Source of the DNA: Streptomyces fructofermentans
GTDB taxonomy: Bacteria; Actinomycetota; Actinomycetes; Streptomycetales; Streptomycetaceae
DNA: 64,000 nt
Direction: 5' to 3'
NCBI RefSeq assembly: GCF_014651055.1
Contig: NZ_BMWD01000031.1
Coordinates: 1 to 64,000 of the forward strand
The notes under the pieces are model-generated. The model did not search any database and was not told the DNA's origin. It saw only the letters and a program-made list of their open reading frames with translations. Position 1 is the first letter of the stretch. Each line of letters starts with the position of its first letter. This document shows, one piece after another, positions 43,112-52,148 of this stretch. Both the position numbers and the translations under genes were made by a program.

Positions 43112-44199
43112 AGGGTCACCGTCACGTTCTCGCGGGCCGAACGGCGCGCGGCTTCCAGGACGTCCAGGGCGGCGGCGGCCTCCAGCGCGGTGACCGGGTT
43201 CTCGCCGGTGCCGCGCACGGCGGCGGCGACGGCCGCGTAGTACGCGGGGTAGGTGCCCGGCACGGACGGCACCGGGGTGCCGCCGCCGGTCAGGGGGGAC
43301 TCGCCGGAGCCGATGCGGCCCCACAGCTCCTCGGGCTCGACGCCCCAGTCCTTCTCGCCGCCGGCGACCGGGCGTTCGCCGTCGCGCAGCGCGCTCTCCT
43401 GCGGGTCGAGGCCGTACTTCACGTATCCGGCCTTCGAGCCCAGCGTCCGGAAGCGCGGACCGAGCTGGGCGGTCGTCGCGGAGACGTAGAGGTGGGAGCG
43501 GACGCCGCTCGCGTGCGTGATCGCGATGAACGTGTCGTCGTCGGTCTCGGCGCCGGGGCGCCGCGCGTCCGACTCGGCGTACACCGTGGCCGCGGGGCCG
43601 AAGAGGACCAGGGCCTGGTCGACCAGGTGGCTGCCGAGGTCGTACAGCAGACCGCCGATCTCCGCCGGGTCGCCGGACTCGCGCCAGCCGCCCTTGAGCT
43701 GCGGGCGCCAGCGCTCGAACCGGGACTCGAAGCGCTGCACGTCACCGAGCTCGCCGTCGGCGATCAGCTTGCGCAGGGTCAGGAAGTCGTTGTCCCAGCG
43801 GCGGTTCTGGAAGACGGACAGGAGCAGTCCGCGCTCCTCGGCCAGGGCCGCCAGCTCGCGGGCCTCGGCGGCGGTGCCGGCGATCGGCTTGTCGACGACG
43901 ACCGGCAGGCCTGCCCGGAGGGCGGCCGTCGCGATCGGTACGTGCGTCTTGTTCGGGGACGCGATGACGATCAGGTCCAGCTCGTCGGCGCGCGGCCACA
44001 ACTCGTCGGCGGTCGCCGCGATCCGGACGTCCGGGAACTCGTCGCGGGCCTGCTGCTGCCGGTCCGGGTTCGTCGTGACGACGGTGTCGAGGGCGAGCCC
44101 CTCGGTGGCCGCGATCAGCGGTGCGTGGAAGAGGGAACCCGCGAGGCCGTAGCCGACGAGGGCCACGCGGAGAGGGGTGCCAGAGCCTGTGCCAGTCAT
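43108..44199 (-). CDS. Gfo/Idh/MocA-family oxidoreductase
   Basis: A 363-residue NAD(P)-dependent dehydrogenase. Rossmann fold VALVGYGLAGSLFHAPLIAAT (residues 12-32), cofactor strand IVIASPNKTHVPIATAALRAGLPVVVDKPIAGTAAEARELA with the catalytic Lys of VDKP. It also has the conserved SVFQNRRWDNDFLTLRKLI and GGLLYDLGSHLVDQALVLFG motif with catalytic His. The family acts on sugars, polyols and related carbonyls. It is divergent from a ROK regulator and coupled to an HbpS-like gene. Confidence 0.93.
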   Translation of the reverse strand: MTGTGSGTPLRVALVGYGLAGSLFHAPLIAATEGLALDTVVTTNPDRQQQARDEFPDVRIAATADELWPRADELDLIVIASPNKTHVPIATAALRAGLPVVVDKPIAGTAAEARELAALAEERGLLLSVFQNRRWDNDFLTLRKLIADGELGDVQRFESRFERWRPQLKGGWRESGDPAEIGGLLYDLGSHLVDQALVLFGPAATVYAESDARRPGAETDDDTFIAITHASGVRSHLYVSATTAQLGPRFRTLGSKAGYVKYGLDPQESALRDGERPVAGGEKDWGVEPEELWGRIGSGESPLTGGGTPVPSVPGTYPAYYAAVAAAVRGTGENPVTALEAAAALDVLEAARRSARENVTVTL

Positions 44200-44211
44200 G
44201 CCTCCACTTAA

Positions 44212-44234
44212 GCAACGCTGTTGCGAAAGTGCAA
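44212..44234. promoter_or_regulatory. Operator-like repeats between Gfo/Idh and ROK genes
   Basis: GCAACGCTGTTGC (44212-44224) overlaps TTGCGAAAGTGCAA (44221-44234). The shared GCAA/TTGC half-sites suggest binding of the ROK repressor, controlling itself and the oxidoreductase operon. Confidence 0.6.
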
Positions 44235-44284
44235 GCAGAGGGGACAATGGGAAGCTGGACGTCGGCGACGCGAAGGGGATCTGA

Positions 44285-45553
44285 GTGGCTGGGATCGGGG
44301 CCGGGGGCGGTGCGAGCGGGGTGAACCTGGTCGCGCTGCGCAGCCACAATGCCGCGCTGCTGCTCGAACTGCTGCGGCGGGCGGGGCGGGCGGGGGTGAG
44401 CCGACTCGAACTCGCGGAGCGCACGGGGCTGACACCGCAGGCCGTCAGCAAGATCACCGCGCGTCTGCGGGAGGACGGCCTGGTGACCGAGGCGGGGCGG
44501 CAGGCCTCGACCGGCGGCAAGCCGCGCACGGTGCTGCGGCTCGTGCCGGAGGCCGGCCACGCGGTGGGACTCCAACTCGACCGGGACGAACTGCGGGCGG
44601 TGCTCGTCGACCTCACGGGAGCCGTCGTGGGGGAGGGGCGCACGGGGCTCGACCTGGGGGCCGGGTCGGACGCGGTGCTCGACGTGGTCGAGGCCGAGGT
44701 GCGGCGGCTGGTGGCCGGCGCGGGCGCCGGACCCCGCGGGGGTTCCGGCGTGGACGCGGTGGAACCGGGCGGGAGCGAGGGCCGTACGGACGGCGCCGGG
44801 ACCGGCCCCGTGCCGGATGCCCGTCCGCCCGTGCCTCCGTCCGCGCCCGCGCCCTCACCCTCGCCCGAGTACGCGGGTCCCGGGCCGGGGCCGGCCGTGC
44901 TCGGCGTCGGTGTGGCGATGCCCGGGCCCCTCGACCACACCCACGGGGTGCTCCACCGGGTCACCGGGTTCCCCGAGTGGGACGGCTTCCCGCTGCGGAA
45001 CGCGCTGGCGCGCCGCCTCGGGGTGCCCGTCGTCCTGGACAAGGACACGAACGCGGCGGCCCTCGGCCTCGCGGTCGGCGGCGAGGCCGGCGCCTTCGCG
45101 TACCTCCACCTCGGTACGGGTCTGGGTGCCGGACTCGTGCTGGGCGGCGCCGTGCACCGGGGGGCCCGTACCGGGGCCGGCGAGTTCGGGCACCAGGTCA
45201 TACAGCTCGACGGGCCGTCCTGCTCGTGCGGCAACCGGGGCTGCATCGAGGCGCTGTGCCTCACGGCGGTGGCCCGGGGCGACGTCGACGAGGCGGCGCG
45301 CGTACTCGGCGAGGGGGCCGCGAACCTCGTCGGGCTCCTCGACATCGACCTCGTCCTGCTCGGCGGGCGCACGGTCGACGCGGACCCGGCGCGGTTCGTC
45401 CGCGGTGTCGGTGCCGTCCTGGACGCGCTCGCCGAACGCGAGGGCGTGAGCAGTCCCGTACCCGTACGGGTCGCGTCCGGCGGCGCCCGGGCGGTGGCGG
45501 AGGGCGCGGCACAGCTGCTGCTCGCCCCGCTCTTCGGCCGCGCGGAGGGCTGA
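44285..45553 (+). CDS. ROK-family transcriptional repressor
   Basis: A 422-residue ROK regulator. The N-terminal winged helix (about 18-75) includes ELLRRAGRAGVSRLELAERTGLTPQAVSKITARLREDGLV, then the sugar-kinase fold. The ROK zinc site is GEFGHQ followed by CSCGNRGCIEALC, intact. An unusual Gly/Pro/Ser-rich insert of about 55 residues (around 150-205) interrupts the first lobe. Typical ligands are sugars or sugar phosphates. It is divergent from the Gfo/Idh dehydrogenase, suggesting sugar-responsive control of that operon. It starts at GTG. Confidence 0.9.
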   Translation: MAGIGAGGGASGVNLVALRSHNAALLLELLRRAGRAGVSRLELAERTGLTPQAVSKITARLREDGLVTEAGRQASTGGKPRTVLRLVPEAGHAVGLQLDRDELRAVLVDLTGAVVGEGRTGLDLGAGSDAVLDVVEAEVRRLVAGAGAGPRGGSGVDAVEPGGSEGRTDGAGTGPVPDARPPVPPSAPAPSPSPEYAGPGPGPAVLGVGVAMPGPLDHTHGVLHRVTGFPEWDGFPLRNALARRLGVPVVLDKDTNAAALGLAVGGEAGAFAYLHLGTGLGAGLVLGGAVHRGARTGAGEFGHQVIQLDGPSCSCGNRGCIEALCLTAVARGDVDEAARVLGEGAANLVGLLDIDLVLLGGRTVDADPARFVRGVGAVLDALAEREGVSSPVPVRVASGGARAVAEGAAQLLLAPLFGRAEG

Positions 45554-46527
45554 CCCCGGCCGACGCGCTCCGGTCGTGCGGCCCCCGGGGCCCGGCCCCG
45601 CGTCCGGCCCCGCGTCCGGGCGGGAGCCCGGGTGGGCGGACGGTCGGGCGGACGGGCGGACGGTCCCCGGCCCGGCCCGGGTTCCCGGCCGCGTCCCGGT
45701 CCGACCGGCCTCCGCGGCCCGGCTGACGCCGGGTCCGGCCGGGGCAGTGGGCCTCCGGGCAGGGGGCGCCGGCACTCACGTGGCTGTCGGTCGGCGGCGC
45801 GGGCGCCGGGTGGGGCCGGGTCGGAGGTGGGCCCGCCGCGGGCCTCGGACACCTGGACACACCCGGCGGTACGGCAGCGGGACGCGCCCTCGTGCCGTAC
45901 CGCCGGCCGGGTCCCGTGGCGACGGGCGGGCCGAGCCACAGAGCCGTCCGCTGCCCCGGGGCGGACGCCGGCATCTCGACCGGGCCGGGCGGCGGCCCCG
46001 CCGGGCGGACACACGGACTCACCCGGGTACGGCGCACGGGTGGGGCCGTCCCCCGGGCCCCAACGCGGTCCACCCGTACAGCCCTGGGTGCCGCCCGACG
46101 CACCTCCGGAGCCGTCCCCCGTGCGCACCCCGGCACCGTCCCCCCGGGCACCCCCTGGTGGCGTCGCGCCCCGGACGGACCCAGTGTGGTCCCCCTTCGG
46201 ACGGACCCCGGTGTCGGCAGCCGGACGCACCCCCGGAGCCGTCCCCCGTGCGCACCCCGGCACCGTCCCCCGGACGCACCCTGGTGCCGTCGCGCCCCGA
46301 ACGGGCCCGGTGTGGTCCCCCTCCGGACGGACCCCGGTGTCGGCAGCCGGACGCACCCCGGCGCCGTTCACGCGGACGCACCCGGCACCGTCCCCCGGGC
46401 GCACCCCGTGCCGGGCGCCCGCGCAGCCCCCGGTGTCGGCCGTCGGGGCGGACCCCGGGGCGGAACGCGACCACCCCGTGCGTGTCGACCCCGGGACGCC
46501 GCGCGCCCGTGCCAAGCTCCCGTGTCC
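45554..46527. repeat. Long GC-rich repeat region with a 126-127 base tandem duplication
   Basis: About 970 bases without a credible gene. GGGCGGACG-type short repeats lie at 45630-45670. Repeated HisPro/ArgThr-type words follow, and a direct tandem duplication with a period of 126-127 bases occupies about 46098-46355. For example, GTGTCGGCAGCCGGACGCAC occurs at 46211 and again at 46337. Long open frames on both strands come from the low-stop composition and give Arg/Pro/Gly/His-rich peptides without fold-like pattern. Confidence 0.8.
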
Positions 46528-47505
46528 ATGCGACTGAGCAAGCCCGTGTCCCTTGCCGTAACCGCTGCAGCCGCCCTCACCCCGGTCCTCGCCACCGCGC
46601 CCGCGCAGGCCCTCGCCGCGCCCGCGCCGGACCAGCGGCCCGGCCGGCCGACGTGCGCCGATCCCGGGAACCGCAAGTTCCCCGTCCGTACCCGGATCCA
46701 CGGCGGGCCCGCCTCCTACGAGGCCGGCGGAGGATTCCGGACCTGGTACCTCGACCTCACCAACACCACCGACTCCACCTGCCGGAGCGTCTACCCGGTC
46801 GTCGTGCTCGTGGACGACGAACGGGCCTTGAAGCCGGAGCAGCCGCGACTGGAGTTCTACGTGGGCGACCGACCGCGCCCCGTCGTCTTCGAGCGCACCG
46901 ACCAGGACGAGAACGTCGGTGTGCTCGGCGCGTCCGCCGAGGGCGGTGACGGCGACGACGACGCGGAGGACGAGTTCCCCGGCTTCAGCGTGGGACCCGG
47001 CGAGACCCTCACCGTCAGGCTGCGGATGTCGGTCACCTCGGACGCGGTGGCCAACGACGTGGTGGCCAAGGCCGCCGTCGTGCAGCGCAACGAGGACGAC
47101 GGCGAGTGGATCGGCCAGTCCGGCGACTACCGCTTCCGCATCGTCCAGGACGACACGCACGACGGGCACGACACGAGCCGTGGGTCCGACCAGGACGAGG
47201 ACCGGGAAGAGGCCGGGGAAGAGGCCGAGGACGGCGGCGACGGACGCGAGACGCAGGACCCCGGGGGGCGGAAGGAGCCGAGGGAGCCGAGGGAGCCGAG
47301 GGAGCCGGGGGAGAGCCCCGCGGGAGCGACCGGCGGGCGGGACGGCCAGGACCCCTCCGCCACCGCGCCCGGCGGGCTCCCCCTGGCCGAGCAACTGGCC
47401 GGGACGGGCTCGCGGATGCCGAGCGCTCTCGCGGCGACGGCCGGAGCGCTCCTCCTGCTGGGCGCCGGAGCCGCCGTACTGCGCCTGGTCCGCCGCCGAC
47501 GCTGA
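46528..47505 (+). CDS. LAxTG-anchored secreted surface protein
   Basis: A 325-residue protein with an N-terminal signal peptide (about 1-32, MRLSKPVSLAVTAAAALTPVLATAPAQA). A beta-rich domain (about 45-215) of unknown family follows, then a highly charged Asp/Glu and REPREPREP linker (about 215-285). The class E sortase signal LAGTG is near residue 290, then a hydrophobic helix and a basic tail RRRR. The sortase E gene at 36890 is the likely enzyme. Asp/Glu runs (GGDGDDDAEDE) may bind Ca2+, which is inference. A GAG-repeat (GGAGCCGAG) at 47276-47303 makes the REP repeat. Confidence 0.85.
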   Translation: MRLSKPVSLAVTAAAALTPVLATAPAQALAAPAPDQRPGRPTCADPGNRKFPVRTRIHGGPASYEAGGGFRTWYLDLTNTTDSTCRSVYPVVVLVDDERALKPEQPRLEFYVGDRPRPVVFERTDQDENVGVLGASAEGGDGDDDAEDEFPGFSVGPGETLTVRLRMSVTSDAVANDVVAKAAVVQRNEDDGEWIGQSGDYRFRIVQDDTHDGHDTSRGSDQDEDREEAGEEAEDGGDGRETQDPGGRKEPREPREPREPGESPAGATGGRDGQDPSATAPGGLPLAEQLAGTGSRMPSALAATAGALLLLGAGAAVLRLVRRRR

Positions 47506-47527
47506 AGTCGGGCCCGCGGCCGGGAGC

Positions 47528-47665
47528 CCGCCCCGGACCCCGCCGTCCCGGACCCCGCCGTCCCGGACCCTGCCGTCCCCGACCCCGGCTCCCAGGGCCC
47601 CGCCGTCCCGGACCCCGGCTCCCGGACCCCGCCGTCCCCGACCCCGGCTCCCGGACCCCGCCGTG
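47528..47665. repeat. Short tandem repeats upstream of the HAD hydrolase gene
   Basis: About ten imperfect head-to-tail units of roughly 13 bases, variants of CCCCGCCGTCCCGGA and CCCCGGCTCCCGGA, fill the spacer after the surface protein gene. No reading frame with credible content is present. It may act as a terminator-like or slippage-prone spacer. Confidence 0.75.
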
Positions 47666-47824
47666 CGGACCGCCGTTCTCCCCGGCCGCGCGAGGCCCCT
47701 CCGCCAAGATCGGGCGGATGGCTACGCTGGGGACGCCGGCACACCGCTGTGACGGCGTCCCCCACGCCCCACACCCGGCACACCCGCACGGCTCACGCAG
47801 CTCGCGTACGGCAGGAGACGGCAC

Positions 47825-48604
47825 ATGGCAGAGCGCAAGCCCATCGAATCGTGGCTCACCGACATGGACGGGGTGCTCATCCACGAGGGCGTGCCCATTC
47901 CCGGCGCCGACGCCTTCATACGGAGGCTCAGGGAGTCCGGAAGGCCGTTCCTGGTCCTCACCAACAACTCGATCTACACGGCCCGCGACCTGCACGCCCG
48001 GCTCCGGCGGATGGGCCTGGACGTGCCCGTGGAGAACATCTGGACCTCGGCGCTCGCCACCGCCCAGTTCCTGGACGACCAGCGCCCGGACGGCACGGCG
48101 TACGTCATCGGCGAGGCCGGACTGACCACGGCCCTGCACGACATCGGATACGTGCTGACCGACCACGACCCCGACTACGTGGTGCTGGGCGAGACCCGCA
48201 CGTACTCCTTCGAGGCCATGACCAAGGCGGTCCGACTGATCAAGGGCGGGGCCCGTTTCATCGCCACGAACCCGGACGAGACCGGCCCGTCCGCCGAGGG
48301 CCCGCTGCCCGCCACCGGCGCCGTGGCCGCGCTGATCACCAAGGCGACCGGCAAGCAGCCGTACTTCGCGGGCAAGCCCAACCCGCTGATGATGCGTACG
48401 GGCCTCAACGCCATCGGGGCGCACTCCGAGACCAGCGCGATGATCGGCGACCGCATGGACACGGACGTGCTGGCCGGCCTGGAGGCGGGCATGCAGACGT
48501 TCCTCGTCCTCACCGGTCTCACCACGCCCGCGGAGATCGAGAACTACCCCTACCGCCCGTCGAAGGTCGTCGACTCCATCGCGGACCTCGTCGAGCGGAT
48601 CTGA
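47825..48604 (+). CDS. HAD-IIA family hydrolase (NagD-like)
   Basis: A 259-residue cytoplasmic phosphatase of the HAD-IIA subfamily. Motif I is LTDMDGVLIH (Asp13 nucleophile, Asp15), the cap domain follows, and the FLVLTNNSIYT motif II Thr/Asn is visible. Motif III/IV comes near the end in KPNPLMMRTGL and MIGDRMDTDVLAGLEAGM. NagD-type enzymes dephosphorylate nucleotides or sugar phosphates. The start follows AGGAGAC. The gene lies alone between the repeat spacer and the coiled-coil gene. Confidence 0.92.
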   Translation: MAERKPIESWLTDMDGVLIHEGVPIPGADAFIRRLRESGRPFLVLTNNSIYTARDLHARLRRMGLDVPVENIWTSALATAQFLDDQRPDGTAYVIGEAGLTTALHDIGYVLTDHDPDYVVLGETRTYSFEAMTKAVRLIKGGARFIATNPDETGPSAEGPLPATGAVAALITKATGKQPYFAGKPNPLMMRTGLNAIGAHSETSAMIGDRMDTDVLAGLEAGMQTFLVLTGLTTPAEIENYPYRPSKVVDSIADLVERI

Positions 48605-48741
48605 CCGACGCCGGTCCGCCGGTCACCCGTCCGGCCCTCCTCGCCCCGTCGGCCCGGGCCACCCGTACGGAGCAGTGGACACCCTCCCCGGATGCGGCCC
48701 CGTAGCCCGGGGAGCAGGCTCCAGGTATCTGGAGGTTCACG

Positions 48742-49479
48742 ATGGGTTCACTGCGACTCACTCTCTGTGCCGGGGCGGTGGCCGCCGCCGCCCTCACGCC
48801 GGTGTTCACCCCGGCCGACGCCCGTGCGGGGGACGGCGGCGTCTCCGTGACGCCGACGCCACCGGCTCCGGGCAACGACATCCAGGTGCGGGTGCAGGGC
48901 TGCGCCGGAGCGACGGGCACCGCGGCGTCGGAGGCGTTCGTCGCCGACGCGCGGCTGGTGGGGAAGGCGGGCGTCCTGCTGGGCGAGACCCGCGTCCGCT
49001 CGACCCTCGAACCGGGCACGTACCACGTGGGCGTCACCTGCGACGGCTTCGACGACAAGGTGAGGGGCACCTTCACCGTCGTCGGCAAGAAGCAGCAGGA
49101 GAAGCAGCGCCAGGAGCAGAAGCGCAAGGACGAGAAGGAGCGGCTGAGGAAGGCCGAGGAGCAGCGGAAGCGGCAGAACCAGCAGCAGAGCCGGAGGCAG
49201 CAGGAACAGAAGCAGCAGAAGCAGGAGCAGCGGGCCGAGGAGCCGCGGAAGCAGCCGCGCGGGCAGCAGGACGACACGGTCGTGCCGAGCGCGCCCGCGT
49301 CACCCGTCGCCCCCGTGCACGCGGGCGGCGGCGGCACCGCGAGGCTCGCCGCCGCCGAGGCCCGCTCGGACGGACCCGGCACGCGGCACGCGGTGATCGG
49401 GCTTGTGCTGGCCGGTGTGGCCGCCGTCGCCGTGGTCGCGCGGGGCGTGGCACGCCGGGGACGCGACGGCACGGACTGA
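48742..49479 (+). CDS. Secreted coiled-coil protein with C-terminal membrane helix, sortase partner
   Basis: A 245-residue protein. The signal peptide (about 1-29) is followed by a folded beta-domain with two Cys (residues 30-115, VRVQGCAGA and GVTCDGFDD, probably disulfide). A Lys/Glu/Gln-rich coiled coil (115-180) and a Gly-rich stretch precede a C-terminal helix (about 213-235) and basic end. The last part resembles a sorting-type tail, but I do not see a canonical LPxTG or LAxTG. A class F sortase gene starts six bases after it, so the two form an operon. Confidence 0.8.
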   Translation: MGSLRLTLCAGAVAAAALTPVFTPADARAGDGGVSVTPTPPAPGNDIQVRVQGCAGATGTAASEAFVADARLVGKAGVLLGETRVRSTLEPGTYHVGVTCDGFDDKVRGTFTVVGKKQQEKQRQEQKRKDEKERLRKAEEQRKRQNQQQSRRQQEQKQQKQEQRAEEPRKQPRGQQDDTVVPSAPASPVAPVHAGGGGTARLAAAEARSDGPGTRHAVIGLVLAGVAAVAVVARGVARRGRDGTD

Positions 49480-49485
49480 CCGGCC

Positions 49486-50169
49486 ATGTCGCACCGGAAG
49501 CACCGGGACGACCCGGAACGCGCCACCGGCAGCGGGCGCCTGCTGATGGGCCTGGCCTGGGCGATGCTGCTGCTCGGGCTCTGGCTGTGGGGCCGAGAGG
49601 TGACCGACGTGCGCCGGGGGATATCCGCGCCCACCACGGGTGACGTGGCGGCCGTCGGAAGGCCGCTCGGGGTCGAACTGCCTCCCGCGGTGGCGCCGCT
49701 GGCGGACGCCCGTCCACAGCGTGTGGACATCCCGGCGCTCGGCGTGCAGGCCCCCGTGGTGGCACGCGGGCTGGACCCGCGGGGCGCGGTCGACCCGCCG
49801 CCGTACGGGCAGCCGGGGATCGTGGGCTGGTACGGGGGAGGCGTACGGCCCGGCGCGGCCGGGACCGCCCTGCTCGTCGGGCACGTGGACACCGAGACCA
49901 GGCCCGCGGTCTTCTACCACCTCAGCGAGGTGCGCCCGGGCGAGACGGTCCGCGTGGTCCGGGACGACGGCACGGTCGCCGAGTTCACCGTCGAGGACGT
50001 CGAGGTCTTCGCGCGCGACCGGTTCGACGCGCAGCGGGTCTACGGGACACGGCAGTCGGGTCGGTCCGAACTGCGGCTGATCACCTGCGGGGGCTCCTTC
50101 GACCGGACCAGTCGCACCTACACGGCGAACGTGGTCGTCTCGGCCTATCTCAGCGGCACCGACCGGTGA
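49486..50169 (+). CDS. srtF: Class F sortase
   Basis: A 227-residue membrane-anchored transpeptidase. The N-terminal cytoplasmic part and one helix (about 20-36) are followed by the sortase barrel with His133 in LLVGHVDTET and Cys201 in RLITCGGSFDRTSRTY. The Arg is residue 207 or 210. LITCGG is typical of class F. It follows the coiled-coil protein by six bases and is likely dedicated to it. Class F sortases are less studied than A-E. The symbol is by class. Confidence 0.88.
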   Translation: MSHRKHRDDPERATGSGRLLMGLAWAMLLLGLWLWGREVTDVRRGISAPTTGDVAAVGRPLGVELPPAVAPLADARPQRVDIPALGVQAPVVARGLDPRGAVDPPPYGQPGIVGWYGGGVRPGAAGTALLVGHVDTETRPAVFYHLSEVRPGETVRVVRDDGTVAEFTVEDVEVFARDRFDAQRVYGTRQSGRSELRLITCGGSFDRTSRTYTANVVVSAYLSGTDR

Positions 50170-51087
50170 GCCCCGCGCACGGCCGCACCGGATCCGGGCA
50201 GGCACCGGATTCCCGCCCGCACCTGGATTCCCCCCGCGCGTGATTCCTGCCCGTGCCGGACTCCACCCGGCCCGGTCGACGACCCGCTCCCCCCGGGAGC
50301 CGTCGACCGGGCTGGTCCTCGACCGTGCGCGCACGGGCTGCGGGAGTAACCCGGCGACCGGCACGGGAGGTTCACGGGGCCCGTTCGAATGGCGCTGAGG
50401 CCGGACAGCCAGGGGCCGGGGCCGTCCGAGACGACTCTAGAGCGGATGAGCGCTCCGGCCTAGGGTCTGAATGACGCCAAGTCCCGGGGCGGTGGCGCTG
50501 CGTCATCCGTCCTGGTGGTCACCGGATCCGGACCGGCCGGGACGCGTGCCGTCCGGGTCCCCGGCGCCCTCGGCGCGCTGCGCCACCGCGGCGGCGGCCC
50601 CGTCGAGCGGCGGCCGCCGGCCGCGGGCGCACCCGCGCGGCACCTGAACGCCGCCGCCGGCAGGGCGAGCGCCTGCGCCGGGCGCGGCCCCCGGTCGCGA
50701 GCGTCACCGATCCGTCGGTCCGTACGAGCATGACGCCGACGCCCCGGGCGTCGAGGAGGGCCGCGCGGTGGTCGTCCGGGCGCGCCGCAGGTACGGGGCC
50801 GTGTCGAAGGAGTCGGCCGGCGTGTCGGGGGCCTCCGCGGGGGTCGGTCCCCAGCCGGCTCTCCCGGCTGTCGCGGTGCGTGTCGAAGGCCTCCCGGGAC
50901 ATGGTCCCGGCGCCGCTCGTCGCCGCTCGGCGCCCCTCGGCGCCGCTCGGCGCCCCTCGTCCGGGAAGCGCCCACCCATCCGCGAGGCGGGTGTAACAGC
51001 TCTCGGACAAGGGCGCCTCGCCGCGTTGGCCTCCCGACGGGTATGTCAGGATTGACGCTTAGGACAGTGCACCCGAGGGGGAGTTCG
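50170..51087. other. Gene-poor GC-rich spacer, possible decayed gene on the minus strand
   Basis: About 920 bases between srtF and the GH6 gene. No frame gives a credible complete protein. On the minus strand between about 50530 and 50910, fragments such as RPDDHRAALLDARGVGVMLVRTDGSVTLATG and DTPADSFDTAPYL lie in different frames and look like pieces of one frameshifted gene. I cannot name the family. The end, near 51075, holds the ribosome site of the GH6 gene. Confidence 0.4.
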
Positions 51088-52104
51088 ATGTACGGGAGCA
51101 GGGGGGCCGGGGCCAGGGCGTCCGTGGCGGTGGCCGGAGCTGTGCTGCTGTTCGCGGGGTGTTCCTCCTCGGAGGGCGACGGCGACAAGGACGCGCAGGG
51201 CGCCAAGGTGAGCCAGCAGCCCAAGGGGACGGACCCGTTCTGGGTCAACCCCGACGGGAACGCGGCCGAGCAGCTGGCCTCGTACGAGAAGGACGGGAAG
51301 GACGGCGACGCCGAGCTGATCCGCCGGATCGCCGAGCAGCCGACCGGCGAGTGGCTCACTCCGGAGAACGCGGAGCAGGAGGCGCGCGGCTTCACCGAGG
51401 CCGCCACGAAGGTCGATCGGGACGCGCTGCTCGTCGTCTACAACATCCCGCACCGCGACTGCGGTCAGTTCTCCGGCGGCGGGGCGGCGGACGGCAACGC
51501 CTACCGGGCCTTCATCGACCAGGTCGCCGCGGGCATCGGCGACCGCCGCGCCACGGTGGTCCTGGAGCCGGACGCCGTGCTGCACATGGTGGACGGCTGC
51601 ACGCCCCAGGAGTTCCACGAGGAGCGGTACGACCTTCTGCGGGGCGCCGTGGAGAAGTTCAAGTCGCTGAAGAACACGAAGGTCTACCTGGACGCGGGCA
51701 ACGCGGGCTGGGGCAGGACCGACGAGATCTTCGAGCCGCTGAAGCTGGCGGGGGTGGAGCGGGCCGACGGCTTCGCGGTCAACGTGTCCAACTTCTACCC
51801 GACCGCGGACAGCATCAAGTACGGCAAGGAGCTGTCGGCGAAGGCCGGCAACAAGCCGTTCGTGATCGACACCAGCCGCAACGGCAACGGGCCCTACACC
51901 GAGGGCGACCCGAAGGAGACCTGGTGCAACCCGCCGGGCCGCGCGCTCGGTGAGGCGCCCACCACGAAGACGGACGACGAACTCGTCGACGCCTACCTGT
52001 GGGTCAAGCGCCCGGGCGAGTCCGACGGCACGTGCAAGGGCGGGCCCAAGGCGGGGCAGTGGTGGCCCGAGTACGCCCTGAAGCTGGCCAAGGCCTCCGG
52101 CTGA
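51088..52104 (+). CDS. cslZ: Glycoside hydrolase family 6 lipoprotein (endoglucanase-like)
   Basis: A 338-residue secreted cellulase-like enzyme of GH6. The lipobox FAGC puts the lipidated Cys at residue 25, followed by a polar linker. GH6 signatures are YNIPHRDCGQFSGGG with catalytic Asp124, VVLEPDA with Asp162, LDAGNAGWG, and GFAVNVSNFYPT. The C-terminal part has NPPGRALG and the Asp-containing DAYLWVKRPGESDGTC. It is convergent with glxA and cslA over a 56-bp palindrome. It probably trims the beta-glucan made by CslA at hyphal tips. Confidence 0.93.
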   Translation: MYGSRGAGARASVAVAGAVLLFAGCSSSEGDGDKDAQGAKVSQQPKGTDPFWVNPDGNAAEQLASYEKDGKDGDAELIRRIAEQPTGEWLTPENAEQEARGFTEAATKVDRDALLVVYNIPHRDCGQFSGGGAADGNAYRAFIDQVAAGIGDRRATVVLEPDAVLHMVDGCTPQEFHEERYDLLRGAVEKFKSLKNTKVYLDAGNAGWGRTDEIFEPLKLAGVERADGFAVNVSNFYPTADSIKYGKELSAKAGNKPFVIDTSRNGNGPYTEGDPKETWCNPPGRALGEAPTTKTDDELVDAYLWVKRPGESDGTCKGGPKAGQWWPEYALKLAKASG

Positions 52105-52148
52105 CGCGGGGGCCGCGCCTTCGGGCCGGACCCGCGGACGTACGCGGC

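Noticed and set aside
46098..46355. Possible CRISPR-like repeats
   Set aside because: The repeat is a simple 126-127 base direct duplication with no short repeat-spacer pattern and no cas genes nearby.
43108..47394. A single 1428-residue minus-strand open frame covering several genes
   Set aside because: Only its first 363 codons (as read from 44199) have family content (Gfo/Idh). The rest is antisense to the ROK and surface-protein genes and to repeats, so it is a GC-bias shadow.
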